A DNA stretch of 64,000 bases, from assembly GCA_028015205.1 (NCBI GenBank), contig CM051516.1:26154593-26218592 (forward strand), written 5' to 3'. This stretch comes from Mytilisepta virgata (lineage: Eukaryota > Mollusca > Bivalvia > Mytilida > Mytilidae). Position numbers and translations under genes: made by a program. The notes beneath the pieces are model-generated. The model was given only the letters and a program-made list of their open reading frames with translations, did no database searches and had not been told where the DNA came from. This document shows positions 57,001-60,370 of this stretch, piece by piece. The first letter of the stretch is position 1; each line of letters begins with the position of its first letter.

Positions 57001-59238
57001 CAGAAGGCTGTCGTTGGGACTTTGCCCGTCACATGCTCGGAGAGTCTCGTCCAAAAGAGCTATATACAGAGATGCCTGTTATCTGGTTACAACCTGAGTC
57101 AAACAGGAAAGTTCCTACTGAGGGTATTTACGAATGTCCTGTGTACAAAACTCTTACGAGAGCTGGTATGTATTACACCTACTGGTACTTTGAAAGATGT
57201 TGATATAAATTTATTGTTTGGGGTTAAAATTAGAGTATTTATCTGGACTTTGTCTGATGTAATTCAGTCATTTTTTTTTTTTTTCAAAATGAAGGAATTA
57301 AAAAATATTAACCCAAAAGGATAGGTTATGTCCTCAGCAATAGCTACATTCTACAAATTAGAAAAAATGAAGTTCTATACATATTTATCTTATAACAAGG
57401 AATGTTTTTGAAAAAAAAATCTATAAAAAATGTACAGCAAATTTTCCTGGAATTTCAGTTTTTTATATTTCAAGGAAATCTTCCTGGTCGTGTTAACAAA
57501 TAAAAAAGGGCCGAATTCCAATACACAGAAATGAAATATGCACCAATACTCAGAATGAAACCGTGGTCCGTTCTCAATATTGCATTGATTTCCTCTGTGT
57601 TATATGAGATGTTCATTTCGCCATATGTGACTTGTTATTGATAAAAGCATAATATAGATTTCATTTCAAATAATGCACAGAAGTGATTGAATTCGACATG
57701 CAGAAAATAAATGTATTAATTTTGATGACTTTCTTGAACATTTAAACATCATTTTGAACGAATAAATGATAAATTGTTATGGCTTCCATTTTTGTAAATT
57801 TTGCCCACTTTTCCAATAATTATCATGTTTATTTAATAAGCAGAGACATGCTTGTGGTGTTATCAAGTAGGTTTAATTTGTCCATAAATGGCTTAAATTA
57901 AATGTAGACAGCTGTTTTAATCCTGACATGGTCAAAACTGTCTGTTATTATTAGTAACAAGCATGCTAGTTGTCATGGGAATTTAATGATGGGTTATATT
58001 GAAGGATTGAAATATAACTATTGGAAGGTTAACTAATTTAGTTTTGACAATAACCAACAATATCATAAACACAATCTTCCAACTGGATGCTATTTACAAA
58101 ATATCATTTTCAATCAAATTTTAAACCTTATTGATTCTTTTTGCTTCGTGATAGTAAAATTTAAGAATTATCTGACCAATTATAAAAAAGTCTATAATCC
58201 TCCCTTATAAAGATTTTGAATATACTGTTACAAAAATGTAAAATTTGCGAAAATTATGGGGTATCTCCCTAATGTATAGCTCTGTCCTTAAATGGTTTTG
58301 GCTTTACCCCTTTTTGGTCATTTTGGCATTTTTCACTTTGCTCTTCAACTTTTTGGATTATTGTTTTGGTTTTCAACATTTTAGGCCTTGAGCATAACTG
58401 ATGAGTTGTTAATCAATGAAATGTGCACATATTGTGCATCAAAATTTGTATCGAAGAATGTATTGGAAGGACTCTTACGACCCTGGACTTAGAATTTGTT
58501 TCTCTTATTACCTTTAAGTAGGGCCTCGGTGGCCGAGTGGTCTAGGTAGTTCGTCATGACTACTAATGATCACTAGCCTGTCAACGCTGGGGTTGTGAGT
58601 TCAAATCTCACCTGTGGTGGGGTGTGTTCGACTCCGATCTTAATTGACAAGGATTGCCAATTTTCCTAGGTCGGTGGTTCTCTCCTAGTACTCCAGCTTC
58701 CTCCACCAATAAAAACTGACCGCCGCAAAATGGCCAAATGTGCTGAAAACGGCGTTAAACCCCAACTAAACAAACCTTTAAGTAAGGCTAAGTTGTAACT
58801 CTAGTAACGTTTGAGTTAGGCTGAGTTGTTACTCTTATATACATTGAGTGAGGCAATGTTGTTACCCTTATTATATTTGAGTGCATCAAATTCATTTCTC
58901 TTATAACCTTTGAGTTAGGCCAAGTTATGTTATTAATTATTTTTTAATTATACAGAGTTGTTATCTTTATGACCTTTAAGTCAGGCCAATTGATTAACAG
59001 TATGAGCTGTGACCTGTGTTAAGTTGTGACTTTTCCATGACTGTCTTCAAAAATTTTGCTAAACATTTTGTGCTGAACATGGTTTCATGTTATAAATATA
59101 TTAAACTTTTTTACAGGAACTTTGTCAACCACTGGACATTCCACAAACTTTGTATTCTCAGTAGAACTTCCAACAGACAAGGAACAGAAGCATTGGATAA
59201 AACGTGGTGTTGCCATGTTGTGTGCTCTCAATTATTAA
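7029..59238 (+). CDS. DNAH7: Axonemal dynein heavy chain, DNAH7-like, C-terminal half (34 exons, 5' partial)
   Basis: Motor subunit of a single-headed inner dynein arm; in this family ATP hydrolysis in the AAA ring drives microtubule sliding in cilia and flagella. The 34 exons listed separately total 6516 nt and join in one open frame of 2171 residues ending in TAA at 59236-59238; every intron is GT-AG. In window-local residues: AAA2-AAA3 connection 1-92; AAA3 with Walker A GPTGTGKT at 144-151 and Walker B FFIDD near 208-212; AAA4 with GMGGSGRQS at 490-498 (R replaces the Walker lysine, as is usual for this module); stalk helix 1 about 735-840; microtubule-binding tip about 850-950; stalk helix 2 about 955-1060; AAA5 about 1065-1250; AAA6 with [13 protein letters not shown] near 1590-1600; C-terminal domain after about 1780, ending in CALNY. 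The ending and the stretches [26 protein letters not shown] and RYNRLL fit DNAH7 better than its relatives DNAH3 and DNAH12, from memory of the family. The N-terminal half is outside the window. Confidence 0.88.
7458..7736 (-). mobile_element. tRNA-derived SINE with perfect 12-bp target duplication
   Basis: Body 7470-7724, minus strand, flanked by GCATGCCTTCTA at 7458-7469 and 7725-7736. On the minus strand it starts GGGGCCTCGGTGGCCGATTGG (tRNA-like 5' end with A box) and carries a B box GAGTTCGAATCTC about 75 bp in. The 3' end is AACCCCAACTAAACAAAC. About 255 bp and very similar to the copy at 58521-58774. Perfect flanking repeats mean a recent LINE-driven insertion. Confidence 0.88.
7845..8450. 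repeat. Degenerate tandem array
   Basis: About three diverged units; TTCCAGACTTTTTTCAGAAA or close variants occur near 7961, 8087 and 8248, each preceded by AGGAATTATTGYCAAAATA in the last two. Probably the core of a decayed element like the others in the window. Confidence 0.5.
8756..8872 (+). CDS. DNAH7: Dynein exon 2 (AAA2-AAA3 connection, acidic loop)
   Basis: Acceptor TTTCAG, donor GAG|GTTTGT, phase 0 both ends, 39 residues. [18 protein letters not shown] is a family block; it is followed by a low-conservation acidic stretch ([13 protein letters not shown]), which is normal at this position. Confidence 0.85.
8903..9350 (+). repeat. Diverged tandem array with ~145-bp-type units
   Basis: Starts near a degenerate palindrome (GCTCACCTAGGGCTATTGAGC) and continues with units containing TATGACCTACATTTTATGCTTGAGTGAC-like text, split here as TATGACCTACATTTTATGC and TTGAGTGAC, then TTTAGGTCCATTTCTCAG. 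The same words recur in the arrays at 18400-19540 and 33360-34370, so they share ancestry. Confidence 0.5.
9373..9600 (+). repeat. Tandem repeat, 76 bp x 3
   Basis: Three nearly identical units beginning CTGACCAAC or CTGACCAAT at 9373, 9449 and 9525, each ending TCAGAAACAGAATTTAG. Near identity indicates recent amplification. Confidence 0.85.
9650..10290 (+). repeat. Decayed element with head palindrome, containing a nested MITE
   Basis: Begins with the hairpin GTATCGGGT...ACCCGATAC at about 9653-9685. After the nested MITE (9867-10138) two 30-bp direct copies occur at 10174-10203 and 10247-10276 (core GATTTCAAGGAAGGGGGATA), 73 bp apart. Probably one repeat split by the MITE. Confidence 0.45.
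9867..10138. mobile_element. 272-bp MITE with TTAA target duplication
   Basis: Perfect 16-bp terminal inverted repeat GGTATCCGGACCATAA, flanked by TTAA at 9863-9866 and 10139-10142. TTAA duplications are typical of piggyBac- or Kolobok-type transposases; none is encoded here. Confidence 0.8.
10291..11144. other. Intron sequence without recognised features
   Basis: AT-rich, no exon-like or clear repeat structure seen before the acceptor at 11144. Confidence 0.4.
11145..11285 (+). CDS. DNAH7: Dynein exon 3 (entry to AAA3)
   Basis: Acceptor ATATAG, donor CCG|GTAAGT, phase 0 both ends, 47 residues. Contains [16 protein letters not shown] and LLTNKKP, the conserved lead-in to the AAA3 P-loop. 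Confidence 0.85.
11744..11904 (+). CDS. DNAH7: Dynein exon 4 (AAA3 Walker A)
   Basis: Acceptor TTTCAG; the donor splits an Arg codon (AG|GTATGA). Begins [19 protein letters not shown], the AAA3 nucleotide-binding P-loop, then [15 protein letters not shown]. Confidence 0.92.
12171..12328 (+). CDS. DNAH7: Dynein exon 5 (AAA3 Walker B)
   Basis: Acceptor CTTCAG completes the split Arg codon; the donor leaves one base (ATAG|GTATGT). Encodes [11 protein letters not shown], then [17 protein letters not shown] with the Walker B aspartates, and [20 protein letters not shown]. Confidence 0.92.
13013..13186 (+). CDS. DNAH7: Dynein exon 6 (AAA3 sensor region)
   Basis: Acceptor TTCGCAG; the donor TCG|GTAAGT leaves one base. 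Encodes [20 protein letters not shown], the AAA3 sensor and arginine-finger block, then [19 protein letters not shown]. Confidence 0.92.
13625..13896. mobile_element. 272-bp MITE, TTAA type
   Basis: Inverted ends GTGGTACCCAACACT (left) and AGTGTTGGGTACCAC-like (right, AGGTGTTGGGTACCAC). TTAA precedes the left end at 13621-13624; the right flank is mutated. Length equals that of the MITE at 9867, but the terminal sequences differ. Confidence 0.7.
13897..15270. other. Intron sequence between exons 6 and 7, left part
   Basis: AT-rich DNA with a TTTA microsatellite and poly-T at about 15072-15110. A 30-nt frame-preserving candidate at 14290-14319 was considered and not accepted. No other feature is supported. 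Confidence 0.4.
15271..17246 (+). mobile_element. Pearl/Helentron-like element A
   Basis: Head palindrome TAGCTCACCTGACCC/GGGTCAAGTGAGC, then a CGTCCGTCG-rich stretch (15307-15345), a unique block, then about seven diverged units of about 167 bp containing AAGATGGCCGCCAC (near 16112, 16283, 16446, 16615, 16780). The 3' end has CAGGTGAGCG, complementary to the head, then hairpin GGCTCTTGAGAGCC and CTAG at 17243-17246. A 3' hairpin followed by CTAG is typical of Helitron-type rolling-circle elements; a tandem core is typical of DINE-1/HINE and oyster pearl elements. No ORF of its own. Confidence 0.7.
17251..18097. other. Intron sequence between exons 6 and 7, right part
   Basis: Very AT-rich with poly-T near 18050 and 18080; no feature other than the exon 7 acceptor tract. 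Confidence 0.4.
18098..18270 (+). CDS. DNAH7: Dynein exon 7 (AAA3-AAA4 connection)
   Basis: Acceptor GTTACAG completes a split Val codon; donor GAT|GTACGT, phase 0. Encodes [20 protein letters not shown] and [13 protein letters not shown]. It joins to exon 6 across a 4.9-kb intron, giving a loop here that seems shorter than in vertebrate DNAH7. Part of this exon is duplicated at about 19605-19632. Confidence 0.88.
18332..19563 (+). mobile_element. Pearl/Helentron-like element H, tandem array of ~145 bp x 8
   Basis: Head TATACCCTGCCACGATTGTG, then a TCTGTCCATCCATACGTCC run. About eight units of about 145 bp follow, each with TTTTGCATTTAGGTTCATTTC (variants near 18548, 18693, 18837, 18980, 19126, 19276, 19423). 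The 3' end has GGCGGGGCAT and hairpin GTGTCTTACAGACAC (19546-19560). Several later units are nearly identical, so local amplification continued. Lies wholly inside the intron between exons 7 and 8. Confidence 0.68.
19600..19645 (+). pseudogene. Stray fragment of dynein exon 7
   Basis: Reads [11 protein letters not shown] in frame, against [11 protein letters not shown] in exon 7. The DNA shares an exact 19-base run, AAGTCTTCCAGGGAATGTT, with exon 7 (about 18227-18245), and flanking bases match partly. It is followed by a stop and no donor, so it is not a usable alternative exon as it stands. It probably derives from local duplication, with element H now separating the two copies. Confidence 0.7.
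19847..20797 (+). CDS. DNAH7: Dynein exon 8 (AAA4, 951 bp)
   Basis: Acceptor TTTTAG, donor TTG|GTAAGT, phase 0 both ends, 317 residues. Begins [20 protein letters not shown], carries [12 protein letters not shown] (AAA4 P-loop with R for K), [28 protein letters not shown] (Walker B region) and [19 protein letters not shown]. By far the largest exon here; the others range from 96 to 304 bp. Confidence 0.95.
20798..21540. other. Intron 8
   Basis: 743 bp, AT-rich, no element or exon seen. Confidence 0.4.
21541..21732 (+). CDS. DNAH7: Dynein exon 9 (AAA4 to stalk)
   Basis: Acceptor TCTGCAG, donor AAG|GTATTA, phase 0, 64 residues. [13 protein letters not shown] is a hallmark preceding the stalk, followed by the first turns of stalk helix 1 ([17 protein letters not shown]). 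Confidence 0.93.
22066..22185 (+). CDS. DNAH7: Dynein exon 10 (stalk helix 1)
   Basis: Acceptor AATTAG, donor ACG|GTAAGT, phase 0, 40 residues ([20 protein letters not shown] and on). Heptad-like leucines and charged residues are consistent with coiled coil CC1. Confidence 0.9.
22567..22692 (+). CDS. DNAH7: Dynein exon 11 (stalk helix 1)
   Basis: Acceptor TCTATAG, donor TTG|GTAAGT, phase 0, 42 residues. Continues CC1 with [20 protein letters not shown], a conserved stalk segment. Confidence 0.9.
22900..23085 (-). repeat. Degenerate copy of the tRNA-derived SINE
   Basis: Scattered matches to the minus-strand form of the 7470-7724 SINE, such as GCTAGTGATCAGGAGTTGTCA and the order of its blocks. 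Much older than the two young copies. Confidence 0.4.
23543..23692 (+). CDS. DNAH7: Dynein exon 12 (stalk end, microtubule-binding tip begins)
   Basis: Acceptor TTTTAG, donor AAG|GTAAGA, phase 0, 50 residues. Encodes the CC1 end, then the [20 protein letters not shown] block at the entry to the microtubule-binding domain. Confidence 0.9.
23693..24653. other. Intron 12
   Basis: 961 bp, AT-rich, with a C tract at about 24380-24389. Nothing else is seen. Confidence 0.4.
24654..24827 (+). CDS. DNAH7: Dynein exon 13 (microtubule-binding domain)
   Basis: Acceptor GTTACAG, donor AAA|GTAAAT, phase 0, 58 residues: [32 protein letters not shown] and [17 protein letters not shown]. This is the central part of the stalk-tip microtubule-binding domain. 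Confidence 0.92.
25050..25328 (+). CDS. DNAH7: Dynein exon 14 (microtubule-binding domain end, stalk helix 2)
   Basis: Acceptor TTTTAG, donor AAG|GTAATT, phase 0, 93 residues. [20 protein letters not shown] closes the microtubule-binding domain; the rest is highly charged coiled coil CC2 ([20 protein letters not shown] and on), returning to the ring. Confidence 0.93.
25395..25462. mobile_element. Minimal 68-bp palindromic MITE with TTAA duplication
   Basis: Ends GGATGTTCGCTG and CAGCGAACATCC are perfect inverted repeats, flanked by TTAA at 25391-25394 and 25463-25466. Only about 40 bp lies between the arms. Confidence 0.75.
25604..25735 (+). CDS. DNAH7: Dynein exon 15 (stalk helix 2 to AAA5)
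   Basis: Acceptor TTTTAG, donor ACT|GTAAGT, phase 0, 44 residues: [19 protein letters not shown], then [17 protein letters not shown], the conserved start of AAA5. Confidence 0.92.
26065..26260 (+). repeat. Repeat paralogous to flanks of the MITE at 35730
   Basis: Shares blocks with 35640-35725 (AATTTCCTTTT, CCTACAT) and with 36490-36575 (TTTTTCATT, GAAAAAATTCAGAATGTGAC-like), in the same order but without the MITE between them. Confidence 0.5.
26595..26840 (+). CDS. DNAH7: Dynein exon 16 (AAA5)
   Basis: Acceptor TTGTAG, donor ATG|GTAAAT, phase 0, 82 residues. [20 protein letters not shown] and [20 protein letters not shown] are AAA5 signatures. Confidence 0.93.
26874..26960 (+). repeat. 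47-bp direct duplication
   Basis: CCACTTTATACAGTAAAGCC and following bases occur at 26881 and 26928, just after exon 16. Confidence 0.85.
27300..27449 (+). CDS. DNAH7: Dynein exon 17 (AAA5)
   Basis: Acceptor TTATAG, donor CAG|GTTGGT, phase 0, 50 residues: [20 protein letters not shown] and [20 protein letters not shown]. Confidence 0.93.
27728..27888 (+). CDS. DNAH7: Dynein exon 18 (AAA5)
   Basis: Acceptor TTTACAG; the donor splits a Ser codon (AAG|GTGAGA). Encodes [20 protein letters not shown] and [10 protein letters not shown]. Confidence 0.93.
27964..28682. mobile_element. Non-autonomous pogo/Tigger-like element
   Basis: Perfect terminal inverted repeat CAGTAGACTCC with TA on both sides (27962-27963 and 28683-28684). 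About 719 bp, with no convincing transposase. CAGTA-type ends and a TA duplication fit the pogo/Tigger branch of Tc1-mariner. The interior has a GC-richer patch at about 28170-28290. It lies within intron 18. Confidence 0.65.
28854..29079 (+). CDS. DNAH7: Dynein exon 19 (AAA5-AAA6)
   Basis: Acceptor TTTTTTAG completes the split Ser codon; donor CAG|GTATAT, phase 0. Encodes [20 protein letters not shown] and [20 protein letters not shown]. Confidence 0.93.
29408..29603 (+). CDS. DNAH7: Dynein exon 20
   Basis: Acceptor CTTCCAG; the donor GCAG|GTAATA leaves one base. Encodes [20 protein letters not shown] and [17 protein letters not shown]. Confidence 0.93.
30105..30256 (+). CDS. DNAH7: Dynein exon 21
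   Basis: Acceptor TTTCAG completes a split Asp codon; donor ATG|GTATAT, phase 0. Encodes [20 protein letters not shown] and [18 protein letters not shown]. Confidence 0.92.
30322..30656 (+). mobile_element. tRNA-derived SINE, second family
   Basis: tRNA-like head with A box (TAGTCTTGTGGTAGCGTGC) and B box (GTGATTTGATCCCC), then a body ending TTGCCACTGGAAGTTAAAT and a CATC-rich tail at about 30637-30656. Unrelated to the SINE at 7470 and 58521. Diverged; no clear target duplication. Confidence 0.65.
30889..31088 (+). CDS. DNAH7: Dynein exon 22
   Basis: Acceptor TTTTAG; the donor splits an Arg codon (CACAG|GTACTA). Encodes [29 protein letters not shown] and [19 protein letters not shown]. Confidence 0.9.
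31414..31717 (+). CDS. DNAH7: Dynein exon 23 (AAA6)
   Basis: Acceptor TTTACAG completes the Arg codon; donor CAG|GTAAGT, phase 0. Encodes [20 protein letters not shown], then [20 protein letters not shown] (degenerate AAA6 P-loop) and the ISLGQGQ turn. Confidence 0.94.
31975..32106 (+). CDS. DNAH7: Dynein exon 24 (AAA6)
   Basis: Acceptor TTTTAG, donor AAG|GTTGGT, phase 0, 44 residues: [20 protein letters not shown] and [20 protein letters not shown], the AAA6 Walker B-like block. Confidence 0.94.
32208..32900. mobile_element. hAT-like non-autonomous element
   Basis: Inverted ends CAGGGCTTGACCTGGAGGGC and, at the right, the complement of CAGGGCTCAGCCTGGAAGGC. CAGGG/CCCTG termini are characteristic of hAT elements. 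Flanks share only AAATA, so the expected 8-bp duplication is not proven. About 693 bp, GC-richer than its surroundings. In intron 24. Confidence 0.6.
33044..33217 (+). CDS. DNAH7: Dynein exon 25 (AAA6)
   Basis: Acceptor TTCACAG, donor AGG|GTAAAT, phase 0, 58 residues: [20 protein letters not shown] and [17 protein letters not shown]. Confidence 0.93.
33341..35291 (+). mobile_element. Pearl/Helentron-like element B filling intron 25
   Basis: Head AGCTCCCCTGACCC, a mutated form of element A's head. About seven units of about 143 bp follow (TTAAGTCCATTTCTCAG near 33384, 33514, 33660, 33804, 33947, 34093 and 34250). From about 34470 it is homologous to element A's unique block and to two of its AAGATGG-type units. 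The 3' end is AGGTGAACGATACAGGCTCT, hairpin and CTAG at 35288-35291. It looks like a chimera of an A-type backbone with an H-type array. It occupies 94 percent of the 2085-bp intron. Confidence 0.7.
35303..35482 (+). CDS. DNAH7: Dynein exon 26 (AAA6 end)
   Basis: Acceptor TTTGTTTCAG, donor AAG|GTTGGT, phase 0, 60 residues: [20 protein letters not shown] and [18 protein letters not shown]. The acceptor lies only 11 bp after the CTAG end of the repeat element at 33341-35291. Confidence 0.93.
35730..36489. mobile_element. Non-autonomous TA-flanked element
   Basis: Imperfect inverted ends: TACCGTACTTACTCTATTTA at the left and the complement of TACCGTAATAACTCTAATTA at the right. About 760 bp with no recognisable transposase. 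The related sequence at 26065-26260 looks like the unoccupied site. Contains AGGCAATCGAAGTAATGGGT, also found at about 31762. Confidence 0.6.
36666..36842 (+). CDS. DNAH7: Dynein exon 27 (C-terminal domain)
   Basis: Acceptor TTTATAG, donor AAT|GTAATT, phase 0, 59 residues: [20 protein letters not shown], then [12 protein letters not shown]. Confidence 0.93.
36843..37865. other. Intron 27, left part
   Basis: AT-rich; no exon or defined repeat seen. Confidence 0.35.
37866..38015. repeat. Large imperfect palindrome (foldback MITE)
   Basis: Arms of about 65 bp around AACGCGTTAC: TAGCCATTTTATTGGTCCTG and GACTGTTTTCCC at the left pair with GGGAAATAGTC and GACAAATAAAATAGTTAC at the right, and pairing continues outward. 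A separate ACCGGT-rich palindromic stretch lies at about 38031-38120. Confidence 0.6.
38121..39132. other. Intron 27, middle part
   Basis: AT-rich, no feature supported. Confidence 0.35.
39133..39324 (-). pseudogene. Possible LINE C-terminal fragment
   Basis: Minus-strand reading includes [20 protein letters not shown]. The E-D-E-x-H-F-L-x-x-C-x-x-Y pattern is seen at the C-terminus of many LINE reverse transcriptase proteins, in the zinc-knuckle-like region. Only about 60 residues remain and no RT core is present. Alternative: chance. Confidence 0.4.
39589..39759 (+). CDS. DNAH7: Dynein exon 28 (C-terminal domain)
   Basis: Acceptor TTCTTAG, donor GAG|GTGAGT, phase 0, 57 residues: [20 protein letters not shown] and [15 protein letters not shown], then a Ser/Gly-rich linker ([11 protein letters not shown]). 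Confidence 0.93.
40232..40362 (+). CDS. DNAH7: Dynein exon 29 (C-terminal domain)
   Basis: Acceptor TTGACTAG; the donor splits an Arg codon (ATCAG|GTATGC). Encodes [13 protein letters not shown] and [19 protein letters not shown]. Confidence 0.92.
40638..40940 (+). repeat. Head of another pearl-like element (G)
   Basis: Starts TATACCCCCCGCAAACGAAG, followed by GGGGATATATAGG and a run of CTGTCCGTCTGTCCG at about 40685-40725. It is cut off at 40941, where element C begins, so C may have inserted into it. Confidence 0.55.
40941..42567 (+). mobile_element. Pearl/Helentron-like element C with 166-bp x 8 array
   Basis: Head palindrome TAGCTCACCTGGCCCGAAGG/GGCCAGGTGAGC is nearly perfect. A CGTCGTC-rich run follows, then eight close units of about 166 bp (AGAACCACTGAATGGAATGA variants at about 41053, 41218, 41384, 41551, 41717, 41884, 42050 and 42216) carrying AAGATGGCCGCCAGCGGGG. 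The 3' end is CAGGTGAGCGACACAGGCTC, hairpin and CTAG at 42564-42567. Related to element A in head, tail and GATGGCCGCC motif, but with a distinct, more homogeneous array. In intron 29. Confidence 0.72.
42478..42773 (+). repeat. 148-bp tandem duplication spanning the end of element C
   Basis: Copies 42478-42625 and 42626-42773 differ at very few positions (ATACAGG versus ATGCAGG near the tail). Each contains the element's 3' hairpin, CTAG (42564 and 42712) and about 58 bp of flank. Confidence 0.92.
42774..43790. other. Intron 29, middle part
   Basis: AT-rich. A 28-base word, beginning TCACGGGGGCATTTTAAACT, at 43198-43225 repeats 42398-42425. No other feature. Confidence 0.5.
43790..44200 (-). 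pseudogene. Decayed LINE 3' end
   Basis: Minus-strand reading has [21 protein letters not shown], i.e. [12 protein letters not shown], a signature of LINE C-termini in molluscs and other animals. Downstream on the same strand the sequence ends at a TTGATTTGATTGATT-like tail (43785-43800), as expected for a LINE 3' terminus. The RT core is absent (5' truncation). Confidence 0.55.
44587..44731 (+). CDS. DNAH7: Dynein exon 30 (C-terminal domain)
   Basis: Acceptor TTTTGCAG completes the Arg codon; donor AAG|GTAGGT, phase 0. Encodes [39 protein letters not shown]. Confidence 0.93.
44996..45091 (+). CDS. DNAH7: Dynein exon 31 (C-terminal domain)
   Basis: Acceptor ATTTCCAG, donor TCT|GTAAGT, phase 0, 32 residues: [20 protein letters not shown] and [11 protein letters not shown]. 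The smallest coding exon in the window. Confidence 0.92.
45627..45785. repeat. Strong 57-bp-stem hairpin (foldback element)
   Basis: Left arm from CAATGAGAAACCAGAGTGAG pairs with the right arm ending CTCACTCTGGTTCCTCATTG. The arms are close to perfect over about 57 bp with a loop of about 45 bp. It lies 55 bp upstream of exon 32 and would fold in the pre-mRNA. Confidence 0.85.
45841..45951 (+). CDS. DNAH7: Dynein exon 32 (C-terminal domain)
   Basis: Acceptor TATTTCAG, donor AAG|GTATGA, phase 0, 37 residues: [20 protein letters not shown] and DTISFGFK, one of the most conserved dynein C-terminal blocks. Followed by an 11-kb intron. Confidence 0.94.
45952..49430. other. Intron 32, left part
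   Basis: AT-rich, with an AT microsatellite at 47979-48018 (20 repeats). No exon or mobile element recognised. Confidence 0.45.
47979..48018. repeat. (AT)20 microsatellite
   Basis: Uninterrupted AT dinucleotides over 40 bp. Confidence 0.97.
49661..49806. repeat. Foldback element with ~60-bp arms
   Basis: TAACTAATCT...TCGAATACC at the left pairs imperfectly with GGTGATCGCA...AGATTAGTTA at the right; the centre is GTAATTCACTC/GTGAATTAATG. The GC content of the core and nearby GTGAAATNNNA words (49440-49530) suggest a larger, older element. Confidence 0.55.
49807..52500. other. Intron 32, middle part
   Basis: AT-rich, no feature recognised. Confidence 0.35.
52505..53178 (+). mobile_element. 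Pearl/Helentron-like element D, 5' truncated
   Basis: Begins inside the head region (TCATCACTTGCCGTCCGTCG). About four units of about 155 bp follow (CTTCTCCTCTGAAACC near 52561, 52720, variants near 52880 and 53030, with ATATGACCGCCATGATGAAT). Ends TCAGGTGACC, then a perfect 9-bp-stem hairpin GAGGCTCAA/TTGAGCCTC and CTTG in place of CTAG. Same lineage as A, B and C by head and tail. Confidence 0.65.
53637..53655. repeat. (TC)n microsatellite
   Basis: Short run of CT dinucleotides before CTAATAC. Confidence 0.8.
53821..54730 (+). mobile_element. Pearl/Helentron-like element F
   Basis: Head palindrome TATACACCCGTCAAAATTTTG...ACCGGTCGTAT, split here into CCGTCAAAATTTTGACCGG, then CGTCCGTCCG and TGTCCGTCTGTCCGTCG. 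Four units of about 160 bp start at CGCCGTATCTCAAAAACG or variants (54062, 54222, 54380, 54553). The 3' end has the hairpin TGTCATGCGCTCGTGGCACA, pairing with some G-T pairs. Same architecture as the other elements, different sequence. Confidence 0.62.
54731..55279. other. Intron 32 sequence
   Basis: AT-rich. A short direct repeat ATCCAATTTTGGTAAAGAAA occurs at about 55080 and 55127. Nothing else. Confidence 0.5.
55280..55500 (-). repeat. Diverged copy of the 58521-type SINE
   Basis: Minus strand: GGTGGTCTAGGTAGCATGTC and GTGAGTTCAAATTCAACTC match the tRNA-like A and B box regions of the young SINE copies; the body is more diverged. Confidence 0.6.
55501..56930. other. Intron 32, right part
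   Basis: AT-rich, with poly-T tracts near 56830 and 56905, ending in the exon 33 acceptor. No feature is supported. Confidence 0.4.
56931..57165 (+). CDS. DNAH7: Dynein exon 33 (C-terminal domain)
   Basis: Acceptor ACACACAG; the donor GCTG|GTATGT leaves one base. Encodes [20 protein letters not shown], then [18 protein letters not shown] and [11 protein letters not shown]. Confidence 0.94.
57166..58510. other. Intron 33, left part
   Basis: AT-rich, no exon or element recognised. Confidence 0.4.
58511..58784 (+). mobile_element. tRNA-derived SINE with perfect 10-bp target duplication
   Basis: Body 58521-58774 between CCTTTAAGTA (58511-58520) and CCTTTAAGTA (58775-58784). tRNA-like head GGGCCTCGGTGGCCGAGTGG contains the A box; the B box is GAGTTCAAATCTC. 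The 3' end is AACCCCAACTAAACAAA. Close to the copy at 7470-7724, opposite orientation. In intron 33. Confidence 0.9.
59117..59238 (+). CDS. DNAH7: Dynein last exon and stop
   Basis: Acceptor TTTTACAG completes a split Gly codon. Encodes [20 protein letters not shown] and [16 protein letters not shown], then TAA at 59236-59238. This is the canonical C-terminus of axonemal dyneins; the CALNY ending is DNAH7-like. Confidence 0.94.
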
Positions 59239-60286
59239 CTGTATCGTAGTTGCGATATATCAAAACAGTGTTTATTAAGAGCTCAAAGTTGTTCCATCCA
59301 AATATTTTGTTGATGTGCGGTACATACCTGGATATACAAAGATAAAGATATTTAAATTTTAATTACTAAATATTTATAGAAGAAAGTAGCTTATTCTATC
59401 TAAACTCCAATTTCTTGCAGAATGAGTCATTTTATATGAATTGTTTAGTTTGTGTGACATTGAACAGGTGCAAATTGAAAACTTTGTGCCTTAACATTGG
59501 TTTTATATACTGCTGTGATATTTACATTTTTATTTTTAATATTATATGTTACTTATTATAAAAAAAAAATCTTTAATATGAAAAAGAAAAATTTGTTTTG
59601 GTGCATAAATACAAGTTTGATATTTTTTACCAATATTATTCAGTTGATAATGTCATGATGGTTAGTCATTTAATCTAATTTTTTATTTGAAAATCAATGT
59701 TCTAAAATATTATTTTTTAAATATTTTTAGAATATTAAATAATTCTATTTTTCTTTTAACAAATTAATAATACAATTAGAAAAATGTTGATATTTGCTTG
59801 TTTTTCCGTCCAGTGAAAATTTAGATCCGTCCAGGACAATTATACATATGTTATGTTGTTATATTATAATTAATACTATCTTTACCTTAAAATGTTATTT
59901 TTAACAGAAGGAAAATGTTACAGAAGTATTTATTTATTAAATTTGGTGAATTTATTTATGTTTGTTTGGTTGTTTTGTCTTGCAGTTATGCATTTATATC
60001 ATTCTGGATATAAAAATATGAAAACTTATGGATTTGGGGTATGCATCAATAAGACAATATTTCAAAATAATCATTATAATTAGCAGAGCTTTAAAAAACA
60101 AAGTTTATTGTGAGAAAAAAATGGACCTTTTTGACAAAGGAAAACATTATGTCAGATTTTTCCAGTATTTTATTTTGTGATATAAAAGATATCTGTAAAA
60201 TTTGATTTTATCCAATGCAGTATGAGCTTTGAAACAAATAGAAGGACATAGGCTGTGTATCAATGAGACAGGTGAAAAAGAAGGGG
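59239..60286 (+). other. Downstream flank and likely 3' UTR
   Basis: AT-rich sequence after the dynein stop. No AATAAA is seen in the first kilobase; weaker candidates for a poly(A) signal are TATAAA near 59556, CATAAA near 59603 and ATTAAA at 59734-59739. I cannot place the true 3' end. No coding signal is seen. Confidence 0.35.
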
Positions 60287-60370
60287 GTCATCATATCATC
60301 ATGTGAACTTTACAACAGCTGTGAATAAGTCATCATATCATCATGTAAACTTTACAACAGCAGTGAATAA
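60287..60370 (+). repeat. 42-bp x 2 tandem duplication
   Basis: GTCATCATATCATCATGT begins at 60287 and 60329; the copies differ at a couple of bases. Confidence 0.9.

Noticed and set aside
58532..58605. Possible functional tRNA gene
   Set aside because: The A and B boxes are tRNA-like, but the region is the head of a 254-bp SINE with target duplications and does not close into a convincing full cloverleaf.
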